Virus record (IMG/VR): IMGVR_UViG_3300009159_000182
Coordinates: 1-33,408 of that record
Direction: 5' to 3' (one strand)
Length of the DNA: 33,408 bases
Source: a virus
In this document: piece after piece, positions 7,687 to 14,725 of the stretch
Layout of the letters: every line of letters begins with the position of its first letter
Numbering within the stretch: the first letter of the stretch is position 1
Notes under the pieces: generated by a model
What the model saw: only the letters and a program-made list of their open reading frames with translations
Databases searched by the model: none
Told to the model about the DNA's origin: nothing
Made by a program: the position numbers and the translations under genes

Positions 7687-8055
7687 ATGACAACCTTCAC
7701 AAATCAACAATTACTGCCGCCCACTACATTTGGTACACCATCGGGAAATTACGATGGTTCAAGTTCCAGTTTCACGGGTAACGCTATTCCGGCAGCAAAC
7801 TATTACGGTGGGCAAGGGTCTGCGCAAACAAACATTATACAAACAACCGGATTTCAGGGTGTCATTACTATTGAAGCATCACTAAATGACCTAACTCAAC
7901 AGGCACTTTGGTTTGAAGTTGCCGCTTATGGCAATGCCAGCACACCCACTACCGACACGCAGGCACTCAATGTCATCGGTAACTTTGTTTGGATACGAGC
8001 CCATGTTACAGATTTTACTGCTGGCACGGTAAATTCAGCTAACGTGGTTTATTAA
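7687..8055 (+). CDS. Putative virion surface or fibre-like protein
   Basis: A protein of 122 aa rich in Gly, Ser, Thr, Asn and Ala. The predicted structure is nearly all beta, from TTGFQGVITIEASL through FVWIRAHVTDF to the C-terminus. Composition and small beta-sandwich character resemble phage decoration or fibre-associated proteins. The late-type box with no ribosome site suggests late expression. It has no signal peptide or enzymatic motif. The structural role is inferred. Confidence 0.75.
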   Translation: MTTFTNQQLLPPTTFGTPSGNYDGSSSSFTGNAIPAANYYGGQGSAQTNIIQTTGFQGVITIEASLNDLTQQALWFEVAAYGNASTPTTDTQALNVIGNFVWIRAHVTDFTAGTVNSANVVY

Positions 8056-8056
8056 T

Positions 8057-8893
8057 ATGAACGTCATCGTAGTATATCCAGGGCGTTTTGAACCACCACA
8101 TCGTGGACATAAATCCAGCTATAATGAGCTGCAAAAAGCATTTCCCGGGGCTAAGATACTAATTGCATCCAGTGGCATCACTGCGCCTATAACTCATCCT
8201 TTTAAGTTTGAAGACAAGGTAGCACTATTTACCAAACTGGGTGTTCCTGCTACCAACATAATTTTGTCCAAGAGCCCGTACCAAATGCCTGAATTACGTG
8301 CAGATGTAAGTGAAGAAGAACAGGCTAATATTGTATTGATATTTGCTGTTAGCAAGAAAGACCAACAAAACAATCCCGAAGCAGGCAAGAAGCCGCGTTT
8401 TGCATACGGTCTTAAAAAGAATGGGGAAAAGAGTTATATGCAACCCTACCCAGGCAGTATCAAACAATGTCTGCCTATGACAAAACATGCGTATGTTTAC
8501 GAAACAGAAACCAAGACATTTAAAGTACTGGGCAAAGACGCTGAAGGCGCTACCGCTATACGCGATGCATATACCAACGGCAATGAAAATGAACGCGAGC
8601 ATATCATACATGATTTGTATGGTAAAGACGACCACGCAATTAAAGACCTATTCGATCAGAGATTGGGCGTTGCCAAAAAGCTCAAGGATATCGTAATACA
8701 AGAACCTAACATAGACGGAGATGTTATTGAACAACCCATGCCCGTAGTACGCACAGAAAGCAAAGCTAAACTGGCTAAACTATTGGAATCAGCATTATCA
8801 GCCGAACGTGCAGCAAACCGCAGTTATACCACCATCAAAGAAGACTTAGCCCCCAACTATGTAGACGAAAAAACAGGCAGAAAATTTTACTAG
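8057..8893 (+). CDS. Cytidylyltransferase-like nucleotidyltransferase
   Basis: A protein of 278 aa. The N-terminus has the HxGH superfamily signature: a first beta strand, then GRFEPPHRGH (residues about 9-18), where PPHRGH is the nucleotide-binding element. Members transfer CMP or AMP onto phosphate esters, e.g. nicotinamide or phosphopantetheine adenylyltransferases. The usual C-terminal ISSTxxR motif is not obvious. About 100 extra C-terminal residues are helical and charged, ending EDLAPNYVDEKTGRKFY. It starts 1 nt after the previous stop in a late cluster, so a virion-associated role is possible. The substrate is unknown. Confidence 0.8.
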   Translation: MNVIVVYPGRFEPPHRGHKSSYNELQKAFPGAKILIASSGITAPITHPFKFEDKVALFTKLGVPATNIILSKSPYQMPELRADVSEEEQANIVLIFAVSKKDQQNNPEAGKKPRFAYGLKKNGEKSYMQPYPGSIKQCLPMTKHAYVYETETKTFKVLGKDAEGATAIRDAYTNGNENEREHIIHDLYGKDDHAIKDLFDQRLGVAKKLKDIVIQEPNIDGDVIEQPMPVVRTESKAKLAKLLESALSAERAANRSYTTIKEDLAPNYVDEKTGRKFY

Positions 8894-8907
8894 CCCTGAC
8901 AAGTAGT

Positions 8908-8914
8908 GTAAATA
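8908..8914 (+). promoter_or_regulatory. Late promoter box (GTAAATA) with normal leader
   Basis: GTAAATA lies 24 nt before the ATG at 8939, and the leader contains AGAGGAAACC as a ribosome site. It contrasts with the boxes that sit directly on a start codon. Confidence 0.5.
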
Positions 8915-8938
8915 GTTTACACTTTATAAGAGGAAACC

Positions 8939-9865
8939 ATGGCATCAACCCAAGCAGCATCACCCGAAGTTCAAGCTACACCAACCGCACCAGCAGCACC
9001 CGTAGACCAAGCACCACAACAAGGACAAGTACAGGTCAACGTTGATTTTCTTAAGACCACCCGTGTTCACATCTGCATGCCCTGCTACGGTGGTATGCTT
9101 ACTGAATCTACTTTCATGAGTTATATTAAATGGGCCAATACAGCTCGTCAATTAGGCATTGACTGGACTATGGAAACAATGACAAACGAATCATTGATTT
9201 CTCGTGCTCGTAACACACTTACAGCTAAGTTCCTTTCAAATCCAGACTCAACGCACTTAATGTTTATCGATGCTGATATTGGCTGGGAGCCATGGCATTT
9301 GTTAGTCCTGTTGAATCGTGACGTGGACGTTATCGGAGGATTATATCCTATGAAATCACTGCCGGTCAAATGGTGTGTCAACGGATTTGACGGTGCAGAA
9401 GAAGGCCCAGATGGCTTACAAGAAGTTACCAAAACTGGCACTGGCTTCTTGCTAATGAAGCGTGGTGTATTTGAGAAATTAAATGCTCACCCTGCGGTTA
9501 AGCCATTCAATAGTGATATCGGCCTTCCCCCAGAGTTAAACGTTTACATGAAAACCTACTTTGATACAGCAGTTCGTGAGAACCGTTACTACTCAGAAGA
9601 TTGGACATTCTGCGAAAATTGGCGTGATTTAGGTGGTAAAGTATGGGTTGACAAACGTATATTATTACGTCACACTGGTACATACGTGTTTGACTTTGCT
9701 ACACAAGATCAGTTATACAAAGATCTACATGCGTTAGCCATGCAGAATCAATCTCAATCGGTGGTACAAGCCGCTCCTGTTGTAGCAGATACATCAGCCC
9801 CCCAGGCTCCTGTTGACCCAATAGCAAAAGTAGTGGCAACCAGTAAAGGTAAAAAGAAAAAGTAA
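8939..9865 (+). CDS. GT-A fold glycosyltransferase
   Basis: A protein of 308 aa. Residues 1-35 are a low-complexity Ala/Pro/Gln leader. The catalytic region follows, with MPCYGG, an N-terminal helix, and MFIDADIGW containing the DxD metal/nucleotide-sugar motif. A segment near the end of the fold (YYSEDWTFCENWRDLGGKVWVD) resembles the acceptor/base region of GT2-like enzymes. The C-terminus is a Pro/Ala linker ending in lysines. It probably transfers a sugar to a virion protein, DNA or host glycan; the target is unknown. A strong ribosome site precedes it and a terminator follows it. Confidence 0.85.
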   Translation: MASTQAASPEVQATPTAPAAPVDQAPQQGQVQVNVDFLKTTRVHICMPCYGGMLTESTFMSYIKWANTARQLGIDWTMETMTNESLISRARNTLTAKFLSNPDSTHLMFIDADIGWEPWHLLVLLNRDVDVIGGLYPMKSLPVKWCVNGFDGAEEGPDGLQEVTKTGTGFLLMKRGVFEKLNAHPAVKPFNSDIGLPPELNVYMKTYFDTAVRENRYYSEDWTFCENWRDLGGKVWVDKRILLRHTGTYVFDFATQDQLYKDLHALAMQNQSQSVVQAAPVVADTSAPQAPVDPIAKVVATSKGKKKK

Positions 9866-9888
9866 AACTACTCGCATAGTTTTATAAA

Positions 9889-9928
9889 GAAACCGCTATA
9901 GTTGATTCTGTAGCGGTTTCTGCTTTTT
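9889..9928 (+). terminator. Rho-independent terminator
   Basis: A 13-bp stem (GAAACCGCTATAG with CTGTAGCGGTTTC, one G-U pair) closes a 6-nt loop and is followed by TGCTTTTT. It ends the glycosyltransferase transcript just before the next late box. Confidence 0.92.
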
Positions 9929-9936
9929 GGTAAATA
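9929..9936 (+). promoter_or_regulatory. Late promoter box (GGTAAATA), 5 nt before a start
   Basis: TAAATA is followed by TTACT and the ATG at 9942, without a ribosome site. It directly follows the terminator, so it is the natural promoter of the next gene. Confidence 0.6.
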
Positions 9937-9941
9937 TTACT

Positions 9942-12401
9942 ATGAATATTGAACAACTTGAATCTTATAACTTAGCAGATGCTGTTAAGTTTCATGACCG
10001 TCTGAACCCATTACTATGGGATAGTCGTGAGAATCTGCACCCTGAAATACACAGTAAGTTGTTGAAAATTGCTGATGATTTTCGTGATTCGCTGGGCGTA
10101 AATGATTTAGAGCTTAAAGATATCACTATATCAGGTAGTAATGCTGCTTATTCCTATACTCCACATTCAGACATAGATTTACATTTAATTGTTGATTTAT
10201 CCGGGGTAGATCACCCAGAAATCTACAGAGAATTATTTGATGCTAAAAAAGCCATTTACAACAATGAGCATACAATTACAATCAAGGGAATTCCAGTGGA
10301 ATTGTATGTGCAGGATGCTGCTCAAGATCATCATAGTCAGGGCATTTATAGTATAATAAACAATGACTGGATACAGATCCCACGTAGAGTACAAGCTGAT
10401 ATCGACGATATGAGTGTGCGTAGCAAATACGAAGATTTAAGTAACCGTATTGACAAAGTTGTCAAAACTGAAAATCTTACTAAGATGGATGAACTTGCAG
10501 CAAAAATTAAAAAAATGCGACAAGAGGGATTAGCGGAACACGGTGAGTTTGGTCCCGAGAATTTAGTATTTAAAATGTTACGCAATCAGGGTCACATTGA
10601 AGAATTACGAACAGCACGCCATGAAGCAAAAAGTAAAGAACTAAGTCTAAAAGAACGTGTCGGCAAACCTAAAACAATATATGGATACGGTCGAGACTTT
10701 GTGGATGAGGTTGCACTAACACCCGGTGGTGTGTCAGATCATACTAAAATGTTTGTGGAAAAAGAAGAAGCTCCGGTTAACTCACAACAGGAAATTATTG
10801 AAGATTTCATTGATTTTTGTTCGGCACAGTTATCATTAGCAAAAGAAATCAACTTACGAATTCGACGTGACCCCGAGTGGTCTGTACGCAACAAGACATT
10901 TGGTAGATATGACCAACAGACCAATGAGTTAAATGTTGGGGTCAGTGGTCGTCATACCATGGACATACTGCGTACCGTAGCACATGAGCTGGTGCATCAA
11001 CGACAAAATGAAACTCAGGAAATGCCGCCGGATGCTGGAGCGGATGGTAGCGAATATGAAAATGAAGCCAATGCGCGGGCCGCTGTATTGATGCGTAAGT
11101 ATGGTAAGCTACATCCTGAATTATTCGTACCATCTGAATTGAATGAAGAATTAGAAAAGCCAGTTACTGCTCATGGTTATATGTACAATCGACAAGATCA
11201 GCGTATAGCATGGACCAAAGAATTTGCTAGTGAGGCGGCGGCCAAGGAATGGGCACGCCGTCGTAATGCTACTTTATTAAGTATTGTTTCCAAACAATTG
11301 GAAGCAGTGGGTAATTTCACTGCCGACCCCCAACAGCAGGCTAGGATGTATCTGCAATACCATACTGGTACGTTTGATCCAGCAACAATGCCCAAATTTT
11401 TGGCAATTAAACCTGGCGTTTCTTTATCCGTACAGCCTCCACCTCCTGGATCTTCTGGCTCGCATGAAGAAACATTGGCATATTTGTCAGCAGCTAATAA
11501 AAAGTTGCCCAAAGAGCTACAAGTTGGGTGGGATGAATTAAAGAATATCGGCGGCGTTAGTAACACAATTAAATTGACCGGTGAACCACATCCTGACAAA
11601 TACAATCCAGCCACTGATCCTACCGTTGCCAATCCAGTTGCTACACCGTTCAAGGTACAGGAAAATGGGTTAGGTGGCTTGGCGGAAGGCTTAAATGAAG
11701 CATCCGGCTACATTCCAACCGAAGCAGAAAGCGCAAAACAAATAAACTGGATTAAGCCCAACTTTGATTTTGAATGGCACGAAGTTGAAGAACAATCTAA
11801 GATGAAGCAAGTACCGCCCGAAGTAAGAAAATATTATCAAAAACATTTTCCCAACAAAGCCGCATGGCTTGCCGCAGTTCAAAATGGTAGAGCAGTTGTT
11901 GTGCCGCCTGATCATTCGTATGAGATTAGAAATGCCCCCCATGATAAGAAATCACTACTGCAAGTCTTGGCTCCTACTTCTCATGAAGGCGCTATTGGAC
12001 CTGCCAAACAGAAAAGGGTCAACGCACTATTTTCTAAAGGTGGTCCGATAGAAATGCCTATCATACTAAAAACAAGTAAAGGTTTGTGGTTAATTGGCGG
12101 TAAGACCAGACTAGGAACCGCAAATTACATCAAAGGAATTCCTGCTAAAGTATGGATGATTGACGGTGACCAAGATGTGACGAAAGGTTTAAAAGAATCA
12201 TCCGGTTATATTCCAACCGCAGCAGAAGCCAATGATCCACGTTTTGAGATGGCATTGACAGTTGATGTCAGACCAGGCGCATTAGGCAAGGCTGCTAACA
12301 GTTTCCTATTGAATACAGATAGGCAGGGTCATCCTCAAGAACTACGTCCTGATGGATTGGTCAATCGTATGATGGTGGAATATTTAGAGTTTAAACAATG
12401 A
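9942..12401 (+). CDS. Multidomain protein: nucleotidyltransferase, HEXXH peptidase-like, ParB-like
   Basis: A protein of 819 aa from the ATG at 9942 (an in-frame TTG at 9927 lies before it, next to the terminator). At about residues 65-85 there is a pol-beta-type nucleotidyltransferase motif: GS followed by SDIDLHLIVDL. At about 348-352 HELVH is a zinc-peptidase motif, with ENEANARA about 30 residues later as a possible third ligand. At about 700-735 the segment IILKTSKGLWLIGGKTRLGTA resembles ParB/sulfiredoxin-type domains. Two copies of a GYIPT-containing linker separate the last domains. A late box precedes it. It may be a virion-packaged or injected polyprotein-like effector; this is inference. 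Confidence 0.8.
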   Translation: MNIEQLESYNLADAVKFHDRLNPLLWDSRENLHPEIHSKLLKIADDFRDSLGVNDLELKDITISGSNAAYSYTPHSDIDLHLIVDLSGVDHPEIYRELFDAKKAIYNNEHTITIKGIPVELYVQDAAQDHHSQGIYSIINNDWIQIPRRVQADIDDMSVRSKYEDLSNRIDKVVKTENLTKMDELAAKIKKMRQEGLAEHGEFGPENLVFKMLRNQGHIEELRTARHEAKSKELSLKERVGKPKTIYGYGRDFVDEVALTPGGVSDHTKMFVEKEEAPVNSQQEIIEDFIDFCSAQLSLAKEINLRIRRDPEWSVRNKTFGRYDQQTNELNVGVSGRHTMDILRTVAHELVHQRQNETQEMPPDAGADGSEYENEANARAAVLMRKYGKLHPELFVPSELNEELEKPVTAHGYMYNRQDQRIAWTKEFASEAAAKEWARRRNATLLSIVSKQLEAVGNFTADPQQQARMYLQYHTGTFDPATMPKFLAIKPGVSLSVQPPPPGSSGSHEETLAYLSAANKKLPKELQVGWDELKNIGGVSNTIKLTGEPHPDKYNPATDPTVANPVATPFKVQENGLGGLAEGLNEASGYIPTEAESAKQINWIKPNFDFEWHEVEEQSKMKQVPPEVRKYYQKHFPNKAAWLAAVQNGRAVVVPPDHSYEIRNAPHDKKSLLQVLAPTSHEGAIGPAKQKRVNALFSKGGPIEMPIILKTSKGLWLIGGKTRLGTANYIKGIPAKVWMIDGDQDVTKGLKESSGYIPTAAEANDPRFEMALTVDVRPGALGKAANSFLLNTDRQGHPQELRPDGLVNRMMVEYLEFKQ

Positions 12402-13087
12402 TACTCAGTGACTTTACCCCCGCCCGAAGAGCACGATTTAGCCGTGAACAACTAGACGGATTACTAGCCGACCTTTGCGGAATGATTATTGATGGTCAAA
12501 AAGATAATTCGGATTTCTATGGCATGGTAGCAGCAGCAGTAATAGATCCCATGGGTCGAGTAGCAACAGGCGTAAACTATCTATATGGCAATGAACGCAT
12601 ACATGCCGAACGAGCTGCCGTAGACAACTATGAAAGAGAATACGGTGAGCTACCAGCGGGGTCTGTAGTGGTCACTACACTAAGCCCCTGTAATCAAGAT
12701 ACAGGTGACGTTAAAGAAACAACCTGTACCAGCGAATTAAATGAAAAACATGTTAAGATGGCCTATTGCGGATATCGTGATCCCACGCAGCATGATGAAC
12801 ACAACGACTTCGCTATTGTCATCACAGAAAATAACAAGCTACGGCATTTATGCAAAAAGTTTGCTGATACATTTTTGAAAAAAGATGTAGATGAAGCAGG
12901 TATAGGTATCAACGTATACGAAAACTTTGCTGATGGTAAAGGTCCAGGCCGCCCCGGTGACAGCGTTAGACACGGTATACCCAAACATGCTACAAAAGCA
13001 GAATTAACTAAAGCAAGCCACGCAAAAGGTCGTAAAGGGCAGTTAGCTCGTTGGCAGCTGAATATGCGAAATGGACATAAGAAATAA
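12398..13087 (+). CDS. Deaminase-fold protein (cytidine deaminase-like)
   Basis: A protein of 229 aa that starts within the previous stop codon (4-nt overlap). The zinc-dependent deaminase signature is present: HAE at residues 69-71 and SPC with Cys98. The second Cys ligand would be Cys110, giving PC-x11-C instead of the usual PC-x2-4-C. A basic C-terminal region (from about 185) carries GDSVRHGIPK and ends with QLARWQLNMRNGHKK. It may act on free nucleotides or on nucleic acid, but the widened zinc site makes activity uncertain. The nearest classical families are dCMP and RibD-type deaminases. Confidence 0.75.
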   Translation: MILSDFTPARRARFSREQLDGLLADLCGMIIDGQKDNSDFYGMVAAAVIDPMGRVATGVNYLYGNERIHAERAAVDNYEREYGELPAGSVVVTTLSPCNQDTGDVKETTCTSELNEKHVKMAYCGYRDPTQHDEHNDFAIVITENNKLRHLCKKFADTFLKKDVDEAGIGINVYENFADGKGPGRPGDSVRHGIPKHATKAELTKASHAKGRKGQLARWQLNMRNGHKK

Positions 13088-13091
13088 TCCG

Positions 13092-13098
13092 CTAAATA
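13092..13098 (+). promoter_or_regulatory. Late promoter box (CTAAATA), 4 nt before a start
   Basis: CTAAATA is followed by CAGT and the ATG at 13103, with no ribosome site. It is the shortest spacing seen in this group. Confidence 0.6.
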
Positions 13099-13102
13099 CA
13101 GT

Positions 13103-13390
13103 ATGGCCAAACAATTTGTACGCATACTGAGTAATATTGATTGCGAATGGGAGGGAATAAGCCCCATTTACCGTTTGTACATTAATAACGAGTTGTTTAC
13201 CGAACGTACTTGGGTCTGGACTGATAGTGCCCTGGAAGAAAACCTACAGGTTGAAGCTGAACCAGGTGTATATGAGGTAAGATATGAGTTGCTATCACCT
13301 AATTTAGCCCAGCTAAAGATAGGCAGTTTATCAGTAGATTTTGGACCAGCAGAAATACTGGACGATGCGCATTTTAGGATATTAGAATGA
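13103..13390 (+). CDS. Small beta-rich protein, unknown function
   Basis: A protein of 95 aa, with alternating strands through most of its length and an acidic character (PGVYEVRYELLSP, LKIGSLSVDFGPAE). No family recognised. It follows a late box at minimal distance and overlaps the next gene by 4 nt, so it is probably translated in a late structural unit. The compact beta fold would fit a small virion or assembly component. Confidence 0.7.
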   Translation: MAKQFVRILSNIDCEWEGISPIYRLYINNELFTERTWVWTDSALEENLQVEAEPGVYEVRYELLSPNLAQLKIGSLSVDFGPAEILDDAHFRILE

Positions 13391-13593
13391 GATTGTATGA
13401 ATTTGTGGGACTCAAGGAAGATGCATCGGCAGGCGCCACTAGCTCAGGTAGCATTGCCACTGTGTCTATGCCCATGGGTACAGTTCAGCGTAGAATTAGT
13501 CCAGATAATTTATTTTTAGGTAAATATACTACTGAGTTGAATTCAACGCCTAATACGCCGGATTCATATAAACAATACAAACGGAAAAAGTAA
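13387..13593 (+). CDS. Small protein with Ser/Thr/Pro-rich tail, unknown function
   Basis: A protein of 68 aa overlapping the preceding gene (ATGA) and sharing its last base with the next start (TAATG). The N-terminus MRLYEFVGLKEDAS resembles short leader segments seen in other proteins of this cluster (for example MNLFNLFEND at 14725). The rest is low complexity and ends in KRKK. It may be a linker or scaffold-type peptide. No function can be assigned. Confidence 0.65.
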   Translation: MRLYEFVGLKEDASAGATSSGSIATVSMPMGTVQRRISPDNLFLGKYTTELNSTPNTPDSYKQYKRKK

Positions 13594-14033
13594 TGCTAAC
13601 AGACTTGATGAAAATATTATTGGCTAGTGACTTCAGTTACTACTTGAAGGCGCACTTTTTTCACTGGAACGTGGAAGGTAAGGACTTTTACCAATATCAC
13701 CAATTCCTACAGGCAGTATACGAAGACGCTTATGAAGCTGTGGATACTATCGCAGAATTTATTCGTACGCTGGATGAATACGCCCCGGGTAGCTTATCAC
13801 GCTACCAAGAATTAACACATATTCAAGATCAAACTAAAGTGCCACGTGCCCAATTGATGTTGGAAGAATTACTTCATGATTCACACATTATGGTTGAACT
13901 TCTTAATGAATGTTTTGCTGCTGCTACTCAAGAAAACAAGCAAGACATAGCAAATTTTATCGCTGAAAGATTAACTGCTACCAACAAGTTTATCTGGATG
14001 CTGTCAAGTTTTTTGAGAGAAGCTAGAGCATAA
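13593..14033 (+). CDS. Dps-like ferritin-family protein
   Basis: A protein of 146 aa, predicted four-helix bundle. The Dps signature is clear: HWNVEG at 24-29, then H36, D51 and E55. These match in spacing E. coli Dps ferroxidase residues H51, H63, D78 and E82. The fifth position (Asp67 in E. coli) is Gln40 here. Dps dodecamers oxidise and store iron and can coat DNA. The protein lacks the Lys-rich N-terminal tail used for DNA binding. It lies in a chain of overlapping genes in the late region, suggesting late synthesis or virion association. Confidence 0.85.
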   Translation: MLTDLMKILLASDFSYYLKAHFFHWNVEGKDFYQYHQFLQAVYEDAYEAVDTIAEFIRTLDEYAPGSLSRYQELTHIQDQTKVPRAQLMLEELLHDSHIMVELLNECFAAATQENKQDIANFIAERLTATNKFIWMLSSFLREARA

Positions 14034-14725
14034 TGAGAGACGAAATTTACAGTATTGTTGAAAGATTAGCTGCCCTGGAAGGACGTATCGATACCCAGGC
14101 AAGCGGGACTATTACAGAATCTCGACAGAAAAAACCAGCCCTTTTCAACTACCTGAAAAGAACTGACGAAATGTTTAGTCCCGGCGTGTCGGGTGTAGAG
14201 TTTGCTGAAGATACTGTTGAAGAAGATGTACTGGCCCGAGTTAAACAAGGACTAGCCGACTATCTCAAATCCGCGGAAGATGGTAAACAGGACAAAACTT
14301 TAATTAAAAAACAAAAACAAGATTTAGATTTAAAGAAAAAAGAATTACGTGATCGAACACTACAAACTAAAGACCCGACCCATGTAAGTGATATGGAAGA
14401 AGATCCAACACAAGGTCCACATTCATCAGCATCGGGCGGCGGATCAAACCCCACATATGCACGTGAAAGCCGTGAAACTGCACCTGTTAAGACTATACAT
14501 ATTCCGGTAGGTGAAGAAGTTGGACTGAGTGGCGGTGGTGGTAGTACGCTAGTGGAAATACATGGCGATGAGCGCGATGGGTTCTGTATTAAATGTGCTG
14601 GTAAAGAAATGCGGTCTCGATTTAAGACCCTGGATGAATGCCAAATAGCATTGGAAATGTATATGGCACACCGTAGAGCCAAACACGAAAGCGGTGGCAC
14701 TGATGATTATATTGAGGAAGCATAA
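14033..14725 (+). CDS. Charged, partly disordered protein, unknown function
   Basis: A protein of 230 aa starting on the last base of the previous stop. It has an N-terminal helix (IVERLAALEGRI), a Lys/Asp-rich coiled stretch (about 80-115), a low-complexity middle with a GGG/Ser linker, and a small folded C-terminal domain with two Cys (GFCIKCAGKEMRSRFKT). The C-terminal part resembles short zinc or DNA-contact modules, but only CxxC is visible. It is coupled to both neighbours by 1-nt overlaps. I do not recognise the family. Confidence 0.75.
   Translation: MRDEIYSIVERLAALEGRIDTQASGTITESRQKKPALFNYLKRTDEMFSPGVSGVEFAEDTVEEDVLARVKQGLADYLKSAEDGKQDKTLIKKQKQDLDLKKKELRDRTLQTKDPTHVSDMEEDPTQGPHSSASGGGSNPTYARESRETAPVKTIHIPVGEEVGLSGGGGSTLVEIHGDERDGFCIKCAGKEMRSRFKTLDECQIALEMYMAHRRAKHESGGTDDYIEEA

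Noticed and set aside
9927-9941. TTG start for the 819-aa protein
   Set aside because: It falls in the U-tract of the terminator and upstream of the late box that should drive the gene.
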